From Trichobilharzia regenti (Eukaryota; Platyhelminthes; Trematoda; Strigeidida; Schistosomatidae): a DNA stretch of 64,000 nt. Made by a program: the position numbers and the translations under genes. The notes under the pieces were generated by a model that had not been told where the DNA came from, did not search any database, and worked only from the letters and a program-made list of their open reading frames with translations. Shown here piece after piece: positions 1 through 54,176 of the stretch. Location of the stretch: NCBI GenBank assembly GCA_944472135.2, contig OX235268.1:9244589-9308588 (forward strand), written 5' to 3'. How positions within the stretch are numbered: the first letter of the stretch is position 1; every line of letters starts with the position of its first letter.

Positions 1-215
1 TTTTGTGGGTAATTGGGTTATTGCCACTAGAGTTGAGTATTTGATCTGTATGCGTTAATTGTCTTTATACTTGTGTTTCAAAATGTCCTGTGTTAGTTCG
101 CTTGATCAAGAATGGAATTTTGTTGTCTAATTCTTTTTCTCTCGTCAGATTAATGTCTTCAAATATGTTGTTTATTAATTTGTGGGTATATTCCAAATCG
201 CATTTCTTTTAATTA
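1..215 (-). mobile_element. Penelope-like element remnant (end of RT, family 1)
   Basis: The minus strand contains a reading frame with LDNKIPFLI, then THTDQILNSSGNNPITHK, the typical C-terminal end of the PLE reverse transcriptase. Bases 1-60 are also similar to 56196-56258 in the larger PLE of this window. The element continues left of the window. Confidence 0.7.
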
Positions 216-384
216 TTACAATTAAACCAACCAACCAGCTCAGAGAAGACAACTAATACCAAATAATATACTCGAAGAGACAAAAAAATTTTCTCTATTA
301 TTTCGAATAAACGTCTGTTTGACGTTGTTGGAGAGAGTTTTGTGATTGTGCGTGACTCAAAGATGTTTTTGTCAGCCAGACAAC

Positions 385-696
385 TGTCTGTCTGGATTCA
401 ACATAGAACTTGGCACCGAAGTGCACCAGTTCCAGTTGCCACGTTCCAAATAGCACACAAAAGTAGACAAGAAGATGAGTGAAGAGAATCAATACAGTCT
501 GACAAGTATAAGAGTGAAACAGAATGGGTAATGGTAGAAAGGAATATGAAAGATTACAGAGACTGAATATATCTGCGCTAGCCATTGACAACGATGAGTT
601 TGAGTCATGTCACACCTATTGTCTCCAGCCATTGATTCCTAGAGTCCCGATGGCCCCAACCCGGGAGTCTGCATCTCCCTACCTGACTCAGTTTAA
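385..696 (-). mobile_element. RTE family A, 312-bp 5'-truncated copy
   Basis: The segment is the 3' end of RTE family A in minus orientation: its tail gtctgtctgg lies at 385 and the coding end runs rightwards until it stops at gtttaa. It is flanked by the 12-bp direct repeat CAGCCAGACAAC at 373-384 and 697-708, the expected target-site duplication. Confidence 0.85.
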
Positions 697-708
697 CAGC
701 CAGACAAC

Positions 709-1312
709 AGGACGCAAACATCTGTTTCTCGGGGTGAGACGACAACAACAGGTCGGTTTTACTACTGATCACTGAAAACACGAGCAACACACACACAGAC
801 AGACATTTACACTGTAACACTGACTGTGTGTACCTGTTATTCAAAAGAGTTTGTTAGTACGGATTTGATTTGTTCCAAGTTTGACAGTGGATTGAAAACC
901 ATCAGAGAGAGTATTGAATAATTGCATTGAATTTGGACCCATTGGCTGAACAGTCTACTTGTTTGTCTTGTAACCAGAAGACTGCGGGTTCAAAACCCTG
1001 TAGGTGCGTACTTGTTATTTATCATCAATAGTTTCTCATTGTATAACAAAGTGAGTATTTTCTTCTTTACACGGAAATAGGCTTTAGAATAGTCGTCTAT
1101 TCAACACTAGAGACTGTCTCTATACAGGAAGTTATCTGCAGTTTTAGTGAGAAGTAGTAACTAGTGGGGATCATCCATCTAGTATGGTGAAGGAACAGTC
1201 AGTCACTCTTATAAATGTATCACGAATTAGCAGAAGTTGTAATTCATGCACTGGTCATTGGATCAAACGCCCAGTAGCTGAATGGTCTACTAGCTTGCCT
1301 TGTAACCGGCCG
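709..1312. other. Intergenic/intronic sequence with two SINE-1 scraps
   Basis: No coding exon is seen. Around 935-1005 and 1240-1312 are short plus-strand pieces of SINE-1 (phrases such as gaatggtctactagcttgcc and cttgtaaccagaag). Confidence 0.5.
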
Positions 1313-1363
1313 GTCACAGATTTGGAAAGGGTCCTTTGAGACAATCATCTGCTTAGATCTGTC
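1313..1363 (-). other. 50-bp segment shared with 44658-44707, adjacent to an RTE-A tail
   Basis: The segment is the reverse complement of 44658-44707. In both places it directly follows the CAGA-type tail of an RTE-A copy, as a 3' transduction would. Confidence 0.7.
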
Positions 1364-2077
1364 TGTTTGTCTGTCTGTTTCCGACATGGAACTTTCCACC
1401 GATGTGCACCAGTTCAAGTCGCCACACTCCCTCCATGTACCACACAAACCAAGAGAAGAAATGCATAATAGAGACAGTAAACAGAGGCGTGAGACAAAGG
1501 AATAGTGATAACGAAGAACAATATAGTTTTACTGGAAATCACAAGTCACAAGGAGTGGACGCATCTACGCTAGCCACTGAGAACGATCACTTTGAGCCAT
1601 GTCACTAATTGCTTCCAGTCTTCATTGGTTTTTACCGTCCCGAGGACCCCACCACTTTCCTACGTGGCTGACTAGCTTAAACTAACTGTTGTGGATTTCA
1701 TTGACTGGTTCCATGTTTCGGTTTGACCACCGATAGCCCTTTTCCAGCCTGATCAATCCTATGTCAGCTAACACTGCCCGTTGTCGAGGAAGGCGATGAC
1801 TAGGCATCCTTACGTAACACATGTCCTAACCATCTCAGTCTATGTAATTTCACAGCCAACTCGTCAATTGATTTCGCCTCCTTACCTAGCACTCAACATA
1901 TGGCTAACCTCAATATTGCTCACCTTATTATACCACTTAACACGGGAGATAGGTCGCAAGCACCTATGATCGAAGATAGCTAATCTTTTCATGTCTTTCA
2001 CTCTCAATGGCCAGGTCACACAGCTAGCCATAAAAGGGGACGGAGCGGACTGATGAGCGGTACACCCGCCCTTTGGT
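1364..2077 (-). mobile_element. RTE family A, decayed 3' fragment
   Basis: The tail (gtctgtttgtctgtctg) is at the left and the C-terminal coding sequence runs right. Phrases shared with the full copy include gtcctaaccatctcag, ggccaggtcacac and tgatgagcggtacacccgcc. Frames are broken by many indels. Confidence 0.8.
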
Positions 2078-2235
2078 CCCAAACTAGGCCAACAAGACAA
2101 GCTGACTGTCCAGTACACTCTACAGGTTTTCCAACTGTTTTCTCTAACTGATTTGAAATCGTGATCACATCTGTGACCACCAATCAAGTCCTTACAAACC
2201 AACGCGTAGAACAATTTCTCAAAGCCATAGGCATG
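2078..2235 (+). repeat. SINE-1 (tRNA-related, Sm-alpha-like) 3' part
   Basis: From caaactaggc to tttgaaatcgtgatcac the sequence matches the 3' half of SINE-1 copies such as 16240-16335 (cagtac, gttttcc, ctctaactga). It abuts the truncated RTE-A. Confidence 0.55.
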
Positions 2236-2824
2236 TATCAATTCAGGTATTACACCAAGATACCATCCAGCACAATGTTATCATTGTAACAATTATATGC
2301 AAAACAGATAAAATTTAGGGCTTAAAATGCAAATTACATGTAACACACATACATACACACATGCGCACACACACATTGACCTATAGATACCATTCGAACT
2401 GATAAAAAACACAACGTAAAAACCTGTTATGCATAGAGTAGTGTAATGTACACACAACTACCAGAGTGGATGATAAATGGTCATGTCATATACAAAACAA
2501 AACAAAAAAGGTATAACAACACAATGTGATATTGATTAAAGAAAATAAACGACGACACTATCGATAAAACAAAACAAAACAAGCCAATAACAACCAATCT
2601 GAGACACAGAATGTGACAGCGCATCTATGCATAGAAAATCACACTAGGTTATTTATTATATGTTCACAAAAATTCAACCATCCGATAGATAGTACTAATG
2701 ATTGTAAGTGAAAGGAAAACGATACGGAAAATTCAAGAAGTCAGCAGATAGATGTCAGCTGAAAACAAAACTTGCCTAAACAGAATTCAATGACTGGGCA
2801 CTGACTGGTGCTATACTATTATTA
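2236..2824. other. No gene or recognised repeat seen
   Basis: AT-rich sequence with CA-rich stretches near 2340-2375; no exon with a supported splice pattern on either strand. Confidence 0.5.
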
Positions 2825-3155
2825 CTACTATTACTGGATTTCATCATGGACCGATATAGATTGGAGAACCATTGGAAACCAAAGCAGGTAGTGCTGGACA
2901 GCTGCTTTGTCCTACTTTGGAACTCTTCATTAGCGCGCACCCACACTGCAAGGTTCGGACCCAGGACCTTCTCGTCACAAGAAGAGCTCGCAGACCAATA
3001 GAGCAAGCCACTGGGACCCGATCCAGTGGCCAGTCTATGATATCCAATTCACGATATAGCGCAACTGGCACCCCGACGAGTCTTTGTCCTCACACCCGAT
3101 CTGTCGCACTCTACTAGACACAATTCCCCACTAGAACCCCAGGTAACTACTTACC
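2825..3155 (-). repeat. SINE-1 copy
   Basis: The copy runs from tttcatcatggacc to the ccccactagaac end. A B-box-like ggttcggaccc lies near 2953 in inverse order relative to the head, showing minus orientation. It resembles Sm-alpha-type tRNA-related SINEs of schistosomes; that name is from memory. Confidence 0.7.
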
Positions 3156-3232
3156 CTACATGTGAATAGGGTTAGTCACTAGTGAGCATCTCAGTCGAAT
3201 CCCTACAAACCAATACTTAAATATTATTATTG

Positions 3233-3440
3233 TCGGTGGTTCAATAGCAGGAGAATAGTCAAATTCCTGGTTCGACTCTCAATCGATGTACTACCACTAC
3301 TAAACCTTCCTTAGCCGGGTAAAGAGGAAAACCTGGAGCGCTGGGCTTGCAACTTTAACACCCCCTCCCGGTAAAGTAAAATACCCTTGGCTAGTGAAAC
3401 TTCAAAGACCCAGCTGGAAGCTGTATGTTCCATTCATAAC
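3233..3440 (+). repeat. SINE-2 (tRNA-derived) copy
   Basis: The head gtggttcaatagcagg resembles an A box and ctggttcgactctc a B box. The body (ccttccttagccgggtaaag, cttcaaagacccagctggaag, ttccattc) is shared in reverse with copies at 14005, 37045 and 39215. Confidence 0.65.
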
Positions 3441-3835
3441 GCAAAACAAAATGAAGAAATGAATATAGTTGCATAGTAAACTCTATGTAGACCATTTTAT
3501 TATATTTTTCCCAATTTTCGTCAGTCATCTTCAAAGAGCTTCGTTCTCTCGTTTCCCACCAGTTGTTTCCGAATGTGGTTATTCATTATTTAGCCAATTT
3601 ATTGTCAACATTTTCGATTACATATATTATTAGTGTTATTATTTAAACGCAGAAAACTTGGTACAATATGGCACCAATAATAAAAAAACAATATAGATCA
3701 AAAGTAAAAAACATGAGTAGAGAACGGATAAAGAACTTTATCTGGAAGGAAAACAGTCATACTTTTAAACAAGTTCAAACAGTATCCCTCAACTATCATC
3801 AGGAAGAGAAGAAAGAAGGAAATTACAGCACGCTT
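3441..3835. other. No gene seen
   Basis: AT-rich stretch. An open frame at 3668-3865 has low complexity and no splice support, and I do not call it a gene. Confidence 0.5.
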
Positions 3836-4075
3836 TTTCCATCCAGTCCAGGGCTAGCGAACTGAGACCTGTACAGAAGCCTCTGGAATGACATTCCTAG
3901 CACATATCCAAGCCACCGGAGCCAGTGTTTCCAGATGACAACACTCAAAAAATGGTGATACCCACTGTGTTCAAACACACGCCGCAATGATGCCACCGAA
4001 CATCAGCAATCCTGAGATAGCGATAGTCGAATACGCAAAGTCGATGCACATCCTAAGCTTGGAGAGGCCAAGTTT
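3836..4075 (-). mobile_element. Decayed non-LTR retrotransposon fragment, RTE-like C-terminus
   Basis: The minus strand has a frame containing RWLGYVLGMSFQRLL and SPGLDGKS, similar to the [10 protein letters not shown]...GSGWKKASGG C-terminal motif of RTE-A but clearly diverged from it. It may be a third RTE-like family. Confidence 0.5.
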
Positions 4076-4149
4076 TTATTTTTTATTTTTTTAATATTTG
4101 ATTACAGATTGATTCCACACCGTATTTTTGGTACAAGTATGGAATTTTC

Positions 4150-4230
4150 AGCATGGATATCGGTAGCCCAAATTTTGCAGGCCGACCATAGATATCAGGT
4201 GTGCGTCGGCGGGGGTTCGAACCTCGGACA
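4150..4230 (+). repeat. tRNA-like SINE scrap
   Basis: The sequence gcgtcggcgggggttcgaacctcgg includes a strong B box (GGTTCGAACC). It directly precedes the PLE fragment. Confidence 0.4.
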
Positions 4231-4235
4231 TATAC

Positions 4236-4740
4236 ATACGGTCATATACATAGGTCAAACTAGTAGAACAGGAGCAATCAGACCAGCAGAACATAAAAAC
4301 CTAGTAAAATCTAGACTGAACAAGATAAAAAATCTAAAGAACAGTCCAGCTATAGCATTACATGCAGTTACACACAATCATACAATATGGATGGGTGGGA
4401 TAAGACGACAGTTTTGAAATCTAATGTCACAGGGTGAATGGAGGGAGAGATTGATAGCAGAAGTTTTGTTTATCGAATCAACTGAAAATTTGTGCAATAG
4501 GAATCATTCAACACCTATCCACCGAGACATCTGGAAAATTCTACTACTACCCCAATGACGACAAATAGAAGAGAACAATGAAAACTATAAAACTCAAGTT
4601 TTGAAGTCATGTGATTAGAATTGTTGTAGTGATTATGAACAGTAAATTTTGTTTAAAACGTCACCCAGTAAATAATAATACTGCTTCACTGTATGGTACA
4701 TCTAATAAACAAATTAATATGGAATTATAGCGCCCCAGTT
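4236..4740 (+). mobile_element. Penelope-like element family 2, GIY-YIG end and 3' tail
   Basis: The frame around 4240 reads YIGQTSRTGAIRPAEHKNLV, the GIY-YIG nuclease core of PLEs. It is followed by ALHAVTHNHTI and a 3' end shared with copies near 32590 and 42100 (gaagtcatgtgattagaattg, taaataataatactg, catctaataaacaaa). Only the C-terminal part is present. Confidence 0.8.
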
Positions 4741-5768
4741 TTATACTTATATCAATAACCTTGAAGAATTCAACAACCCATCACAGCACACTTAGCGTAA
4801 GCGGATGCGATTCGCAGATATATATCACCGGACTGTTTACGAAACGGCCACAAAAAGAGATGACAGAATAACCTTTGGCGAGAAAACAACCAATCAGAAG
4901 ACGTTGTTTCTTTACTAATAATAAAGCGAATATTAATGTACATAAAAATCTATTTTATGAATAAACGATCTGTTGCCTGGTCTTTGTCTTCTGTTGTTGC
5001 ACTACCACTATATCTGTGAGTTCTACACCAGAGCGAAACAGTGATTCGCATACTTCTCCTTTTAACATTTCGTAATATATATATATATACATATATAACT
5101 GAAAATACACAAATCATGATAAAACTTCATCGAAAAAATCACAGTGGCAAGTGCTACTTAACTTACCTCTCCATGTTTTAATTACATAATAATATGCGCA
5201 AAAATCTTCACACCTTATCACTCATGTACGTTGATGTATTTTTTTTACTCATTGACAATAACCTGTAACCACTGTTCTCAGTTTAACCCCTTATAGATAG
5301 CTGTACAGCTTTGAATTAGAGTCATGAAATATCTGTTTGCTGACTTGTGTTCTTCAAAAGGTTGTTATTTGTTATAAACCTTTACTCGATTTGCTTTACA
5401 ATAAATAAACTCAGTGTGAATCATTTGATGAAAGGAGTAAGATAAGGTTGGCTACCCAATATCACTTGATGATATTCCTAATTACGATGGGGAATGGATT
5501 ATTCCAGAGATAGCGCGTGTAGGAAGTGTACGAGATGACAGGATAACTTCTATAAGATATCGATTCCACTGTTCACTTATGTCAGGTAGATGCACAGTCA
5601 ACAAAGACTTCAAAGGCTAACATTGCCAATCAAGGAAGGCAATAGCACAATATGTGAGACATACTTCAACGTCGATGTCACTGGAAGGGCAAAAGTAATC
5701 ATATAATCAACTAACTAACTGACTAACAACACCAAAAATAACAACGAAATCGACGCAATTCGACTCAC
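4741..5768. other. Intron/intergenic DNA, no gene seen
   Basis: A short TA run lies near 5078-5092. I looked here for WW4 (a GWEER-type motif on the minus strand) and did not find it. Confidence 0.5.
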
Positions 5769-48281
<42,513 letters not shown>

Positions 48282-48639
48282 CTTATGAAGTCATTTAGGT
48301 AAATCATTATGTGGGACTTACTAGTTGCAGCGGTAACCCGTATACTTCCAAGTGTCTTTTTACAACAACAGACTTTGAGGATACGTTTAAAACCATGTAA
48401 CATTTAGATAAGTAATTCCAAGTAACTACAAGAACTAAAAAACGAGCCCATGTGTTTCAAGTGAGTTCAACGGTACAATACCAGATACATGTGACTGATG
48501 GTTCTTTAGGATGTGGATTTTGCCGCAAGTCACAGATCCTAGATAAAATAATCATATAACTGCTTCTTTGAAACTGGGGCTTGTAGTAAACAATTCAGAT
48601 GCAGATTCGGATTATGGGGATAGAAGTCTCTTGTTGCTT

Positions 48640-50945
48640 ATGTTAATTCAGATTAATTGGTTGAGGATAGAAGGCTTCGAGCCTATGTTAATCCTTTTCT
48701 AGTAGATTTCTGTGGTTGTCCAAACCCTTCTTGAACGAATCAGTTGAGGTTGCAGACACCACTTCTTCTGGGAGTCGGTTCCAAGAGTTTCTGACTCGAT
48801 GTGAGAACCAGTACTCAACAGCAATATGATTTCTCCTTGGCTTTTGAACTCTCCTGCTGTGTCCTCTAAGGTGTTCTCACCTGGTGGGAAGGAAAAGACA
48901 GAATAGGTCAGGTCCGTAGTCATTATTTAAAATTTTAAACATCGTGATTAAATCTCCTCTCTGTCTAGTCTTTCCTCGTATGATAAGTTGGTTATGCCGT
49001 GAACCATACGTGTTGTCTTCCTTTGAACACTTTCTAGAATGTGTGAATCCCCTTTTAGACAAGAACTGGCGGCCTGGATGCAGCTTTCCAGTCTTGACCT
49101 AACCAGAGATGTATATAAGGATGTGAACATATCTCTGGTAGTTCTAGTAAAGGCTCTGCGAATCGCCCATTAGGGCCTGAAACTGCGTGCAGCCACCGTG
49201 CGACAGTGTGCTGTAGTTTTTAAGTCGTGGCTAACTATGACACCTAAGTCCAAGTGAGTCTGAACTGATGGAAGTGTTATTCCCTCTAATTCGTAGGGGC
49301 TTGTGCTTGATTGTCCAATGCGCATGGTTGCACATTTTGCCACATTGATCGGGAGCATCCATTCAACAGACCACTCCGACAATTTGTTGAGGTCCTCTTG
49401 CAACGTGAACGTATCACTGTTGTTCTTCAGCTCTCTCCAAATTTTCAAGTCATCTGCGTATAGGACCATAGGGGAGTCGGTGAGCAGAGGTAACTCATTG
49501 ATATACAAAATAAATAGGAGAGGACCGAGTACCGTGCCTTATGGAACTCCACTACGTACTGCTGTCCAAAAGGAGAGTCTTGAGTTGATCCTTGCCCTCT
49601 GCCTCCTATCTATGAGGAATTCCCTGAGCCAGTTTAGTAATCTGCCTTTGATACCAAGACTTTCCAACTTCTTGAGTAGTCCTCTGTGAGGTACTTTATC
49701 AAAGGCTTTGCTGAAGTCTATGAAGACGACGTCAACAGATCTTCTGTTGTCCCTTGAAATGACCCAGCTTTCTCCTGAAGTGAGGAGATTTGACAGACAT
49801 GAGAGGTTCCCTCGAAAGCTATGCTGTGCTCCAGATAACAAGCTACTATTTTCTAGATATGCCATGATGCTTTTTTGATAATTCTCTCCAGTGTCTCGAT
49901 TAAAATGCTGGTGAAACTGATAGGCCTGTAATTTGAAGGGCTTTGTCTTGATCCTCCTTTGTGTATGGGGGTTACTATGGCGTCTTTCCAATCACGTAGT
50001 AACACTCCATTTAGGAGAGATAACTTGAAGATCGTGGTCAAGGGGGCGGCTATGTGGGCTGATAGCTTCTTGAGAAGCCTTGGATGAAGATTATCGGGAC
50101 CCATTGATTTTCCTGCATCTAGTTTCATTAAGCATTTGAGCACGATGCCTTGGTCGATGTCAACAGAATCTATCTCGCATTCCTCTGATGCAGCCAGAGC
50201 TGATCCTATAGGCATTGATGACTCCTGAGTGAAGACTTGGGAGAAGTAGTTTGCCATTGCTTCTGCTTTTTCTTGATCTTCTTCGATTGTATCGTTGTCA
50301 ATAATCAGGTTCGGGACACCATTGGATGTTTTATTCCTGAAATTCAAGTACGAGAAAATTTTTTTAGGTTGTGCCTTTGCATTTTGAGCCAGGTGTGCCT
50401 CGAACTTCATCCTTGATTGGTGGAATTCCGCGATAGCTTTATTTCTAGCAGTAGTATATAATTCCCTGATCTCAGAAGTCTCAAGTGTGGCAAACAGTTT
50501 CCAACATTTGTGTTTATGTCTGAGTAACTTAAGAATCTCCCGGTTTATCCAAGGGAGGAATGATTCCCACCTTTTGGAACAGACCAAGGGATGAAAGGTA
50601 CAGTTACTTGAGCGTAAAGTTGCTTAAATTGGTTCCATGCGGCTTCTACTTGGGACTCTGGGTTGATGTACCAGTTTACTGAGTTGGCTGTTGAGATGAT
50701 CGCATTTATATCAGCTTTCCAAACGTTTGGTCGAGCTGGGTTTTTGGCCCTTGCTGCCGTTGCTGTGAACTTGGAAGTGAGCACACCATGGTCAATTCTT
50801 CCTAACGGATGAAGATGTTCTTTGAGATCCACATCCTCACCGTGGGAGAACACAAGGTCCAAAGTTGAGGAGGAGTGCTGCGAGTCATAGCGCGTGGGCT
50901 TACTTATATGCTGGACTAGGGCTAGCGATATACTGCATTCTAGCG
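48640..50945 (-). mobile_element. CR1-like LINE (SR1-like), 5'-truncated copy
   Basis: Minus-strand frames cover the end of the endonuclease (TLDLVFSHGEDVDLKEHLHP, then GRIDHGVLTSKF), a linker, and RT: GKSMGPDNLHPRLLKKL, DWKDAIVTPIHKGG, SPSNYRPISFTSIL, VFIDFSKAFDKVPHRGLLKK, GTVLGPLLFILYINELP, LYADDLKIW. The order and wording fit CR1-clade elements. Frames shift near 50560 and 49950, and 49538 has an in-frame stop where Q is expected in the GVPQG box. The left boundary is approximate. Confidence 0.88.
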
Positions 50946-51097
50946 GTTTATGATAATAATAATAATAATGTATATTCTCATATAAACATATAAATTTACA
51001 TGAAAATGCATGCCATTTTTACAGGCACGATCAAGTATGATATAATATCAAATCGTAGATTGTTTACAAGTTAATAATGTTTCAACAGTTAAATATT

Positions 51098-51101
<4 letters not shown>

Positions 51102-51132
<31 letters not shown>
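51102..51132. repeat. (TA)n microsatellite
   Basis: A TA run just upstream of the Gypsy LTR. Confidence 0.9.
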
Positions 51133-51135
<3 letters not shown>

Positions 51136-51144
51136 ACTCATTGT

Positions 51145-51481
51145 CTGAACTAGGCTGTATAGTTATTGAATTGTACAATTGTCCTCCAGGTTGAGCGGGA
51201 AAATCGACTTCGTTTCGTTTTCATCCCGTTGTAGGAGAAATAAAACTAATAGTGTAACACTAATCAATGTTTTATTTTCTCTACTTGCAGGAAGATACCA
51301 GGGAGTCAACTGCTTGGACGAGGAATTGCAGAACCTGAACATTAATGAAGCTCAGTAAAACTGTAATCCCCAAAAACTGTACCCCGCACTTTTTAAAAAG
51401 TCCATTCTCGCTGAATAAACTCTTTCCTGTGCAGTTGGTGTTCTGCTTTCATTACGGTGTGCCTGCTGGTTGCCTGTTACA
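51145..51481 (+). repeat. Putative 5' LTR of the Ty3/Gypsy element
   Basis: The region immediately before gag ends in cctgttaca and contains gctgaataaactctttcc, a polyadenylation signal. It is called by position; no second LTR is visible in the window to define its ends. Confidence 0.45.
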
Positions 51482-51484
51482 AAT

Positions 51485-51500
51485 TGGTGTCGGAGGTGGT
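51485..51500 (+). promoter_or_regulatory. Putative primer-binding site
   Basis: tggtgtcggaggtgg follows the likely LTR end by a few bases and begins with TGG, complementary to a tRNA CCA end. The tRNA was not identified. Confidence 0.35.
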
Positions 51501-51515
51501 CCTTCTGCTATTAAC

Positions 51516-52397
51516 ATGGAAAATTCATTCGATTACGGTCTTCACAAGCTATTTCCAGAAGAAAGTGGTATCACCACGCCGATGGTGCCCAAGCTACCTC
51601 GTCCTCCAATGTTGCAATTGTCATCTGACTACCCCAGATGGAAAAAACGCGTTCAAGCATTCCTCAGTATTTCTCCACCAGCGCACCACTTCCTTCATAT
51701 CCTCAATGCCCTATCAGAAGATGCATTCGCACGCGCCGATGCTGCCGGATTCAGCAGCACAAAGTCCATGGACGAAAATTGGAAAATTTTGGATAATTGT
51801 TTTGATCTTCAATTGGGCTACGAACACGCCCTTCTAAAGTTCTTCAATCGCAGACAACTGCCTGATGAAAGCCCCCTCGATTACTTCCATGCCTTACAAC
51901 TAATGGTGGCGAGTGTGGACAATAACGCAGATCCAGAATACAGAGACCGCATGCTGCGGACACGTTTTCTCGACGGGGTCTTGCCTGGTGACCTGCGCAC
52001 AGACCTGCTACGCCACCCCCCTACGAACACAATGGAATTACAACGAACCATCTTGCGCTTTATGGACATTCAGCGAGATATTACAGTACCAACCAGCAGC
52101 TTCCTCTACCCAGTCCCAACAGCATCATCTTCGGCTGCACTTACGACCGTACCAGCACCACGCCAACGCCGGTTCAATGCCCCACCGCCAAATCAACCTT
52201 CAACGCCAACCACAGTCACTCCCAAGCAGCATGAGGACCCCAGTAAGTGTTATTACTGTCACCGGTTTGGACGGCGAGCATGGAAATGTGGGCACAATAG
52301 AAAACCACAAGGTGAGCGTTCCTCTAATGTGTCCTTATCTGGTAAATATTCGAAATCCCCCTTTTCCTTGAGGGCAAGCTCCAGGGCACAGACGTAA
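51516..52397 (+). CDS. Ty3/Gypsy Gag (293 codons)
   Basis: The start chosen is the Met of [13 protein letters not shown], about 30 bp after the putative primer site; the open frame extends 57 codons further up into LTR sequence. The N-terminal half carries the capsid-like segment ([35 protein letters not shown]). A Pro/Thr-rich spacer follows, then a single zinc-knuckle-like [14 protein letters not shown]. That motif has RFG spacing seen in the CsRn1/Boudicca group of trematode Gypsy elements and lacks a canonical CCHC His. Gag would package the element RNA into particles. Confidence 0.85.
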   Translation: MENSFDYGLHKLFPEESGITTPMVPKLPRPPMLQLSSDYPRWKKRVQAFLSISPPAHHFLHILNALSEDAFARADAAGFSSTKSMDENWKILDNCFDLQLGYEHALLKFFNRRQLPDESPLDYFHALQLMVASVDNNADPEYRDRMLRTRFLDGVLPGDLRTDLLRHPPTNTMELQRTILRFMDIQRDITVPTSSFLYPVPTASSSAALTTVPAPRQRRFNAPPPNQPSTPTTVTPKQHEDPSKCYYCHRFGRRAWKCGHNRKPQGERSSNVSLSGKYSKSPFSLRASSRAQT

Positions 52398-53137
52398 CTT
52401 TTCTGATTGACACTGGGGCATCGTCCTCTGTTGTGCGCACGGCATTGGTTCAGAGACTCGGGGTCAAACCTAAACCTCTCCCCAATCAGCTCCAGCTAAT
52501 TGCTGCCAATGGAGCACCAATTAAGGTAACGGATACCGCCACCCTTTCAGTGACGCTTCAAGGTTTTACTTGTGCCCAGTCGTTCGTCATTTGCGATGTT
52601 ATACGATGGGACGCCATACTGGGCGTGGACTTCCTAACCGCACAAAACGCTGTCATTGATTTAAGTCGCCTTCGAATCCGGCTGGGGGCACATAACCTCG
52701 CAATTGGCCGATCATCCAACCACAATCAGTGTGCTAATACTTGTGCTTTACCACAGATGACAATAGTGAACGTCCATGATAACCCTCACCTCAGTCTTAA
52801 AGACCGTGCTGACACTTTGGCCCTGTTACAAGAGTATAGTGACGTGTTTGACGACGGACATATGATGGGGCGTACTAGTATTGTACAACACGAGATTAAG
52901 ACGGGGGATAACCTGCCCATTAGGATGCCCCCTCGATGGGTTCCCATTCATTACCAGCAACAGTTGGATACAATGATAGCAGATATGCTACAGAAGAAAG
53001 TGATTAAACCGTCCACGTCACCATGGGCATCCCCTATTGTACTCGTGAAGAAAAAAGATGGCTCCCTCCGCCTTTGCGTTGACTACCGCCGTCTAACGCA
53101 ATCACGCAACGAGATTCCTTTCCACTACCTCGCATAG
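52345..53137 (+). CDS. Ty3/Gypsy Pol, protease and start of RT
   Basis: The frame opens about 50 bp before the gag stop in another frame, so gag and pol overlap. The aspartic protease is clear: [12 protein letters not shown], then ILGVDFL. After a spacer, RT begins with [17 protein letters not shown]. The frame is lost at about 53122 in a short C run and stops at 53137. RT continues in the next frame from about 53125. Confidence 0.88.
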
Positions 53138-53139
53138 AC

Positions 53140-53759
53140 GCTACTCTAGATGCTTTGGGTGGGGCACAGTGGTTTTCTACATTGGACCTGGCTTCCGGCT
53201 ATTGGCAAGTCGAAATTCGTCCGGAAGACCGACCGAAAACTGCATTTGTTGTGCCTACGGGGTTATACGAATTTGAAACCATGCCATTTGGTTTGTCTAA
53301 TGCCCCCGCTACGTTTCAGCGACTCATGCAAACAGTACTTGCAGGGTTAGTCCCGAAACAATGCCTAATTTACCTGGATGACATCATTGTGTTCGGGCAG
53401 TCCCTTGAAGAACACCATGCCAACCTTCGAGTCGTATTCCAACGCCTACGCGAAAGTAATCTTAAGTTGAAAGCACCAAAATGCAACTTCCTGCAGAAAT
53501 CTGTTACCTTCCTTGGTCATGAGATCACCCCGCAAGGTGTGAGCACAGACAGAAGCAAAGTACAAGCAATCCTCAACTGGCCTACCCCTAAATCGACGAC
53601 AGATATTCGTAGTTTCATGAGGCTTGCATATTACTACCGTCGGTTCCTTCAAAACTTCGCCAACATAGCAGCCCCCCTTCATCGATTAACTGATGAGGGA
53701 CGTAAATTCGCTTGGACTAACGAGTGCCAGTTAACATTTAACACGCATAAAACATGTTT
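53140..53759 (+). CDS. Ty3/Gypsy Pol, RT core, cut by an insertion
   Basis: RT continues with WFSTLDLASGYWQVEI, TAFVVPTGLYEFETMPFGLS, the active site CLIYLDDIIVFG and the connection segment FLGHEITPQGV and DIRSFMRLAYYYRRFL. It breaks at 53759 inside the segment before RNase H, where the PLE pair is inserted. The usual LGLAxYYRRF string reads MRLAYYYRRF here. Confidence 0.9.
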
Positions 53760-54176
53760 CACTTTGATGTGGTTTTGTTCTCTGAGCTGGATGGTTAGTT
53801 TGAGAAGCTTTCATCACCTTACTGGGTGACATCTTCAGCGCATACTTCAATTTGAAGTGAGCTTTTAGATTTCTCCACGAGTTTATTAATTATCTCTCCT
53901 GGTGACCTTGGACGTGATTGGTTGTTTGTGTGTGTTTTCACACCATCTAGGTTACTTGTATTGGAACCGGTTGTTTCTTTGACTTGAATTTTGACCCTTT
54001 GTCTGTGAAGTTTCTTTCTTATTGGTTGATAAATTTTGTCTATGTCGATGTGTCTATTGATTGATGATCCACTGGAATGCCAAGCTTCTAAAAATTCTCT
54101 AGCATTCTTGTTATTTCCTTTGTCTAATATTTGAACGTTTTCCCAGTCGAATTGATGTCCGTGGTTGTCTGTATGT
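53760..54176 (-). mobile_element. Penelope-like family 1 terminal arm
   Basis: Bases 53763-54176 are the reverse complement of 59904-60317 and a direct repeat of 55318-55731. At 54140 it has T, like the right arm, where 55695 has G. Confidence 0.9.

Noticed and set aside
298..591. Open frames of 97, 101 and 144 codons at 298-591, 29095-29400 and 17978-18412 that share LCNLSYSFLPLPILFHS and TWQLEL
   Set aside because: They look like a conserved protein but lie in the 3' UTR and in an alternative frame over the end of RTE-A. They are alike because the element is repeated.
3540..3570. Minus-strand NWWETRER-like reading as a possible WW4 start
   Set aside because: No GRxYYxxH or TxW follows and there are no splice sites. 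WW4 is more likely outside the window.
3668..3865. 65-codon plus-strand open frame
   Set aside because: Lys/Ser-rich, no motif, and its end overlaps a decayed LINE fragment on the other strand.
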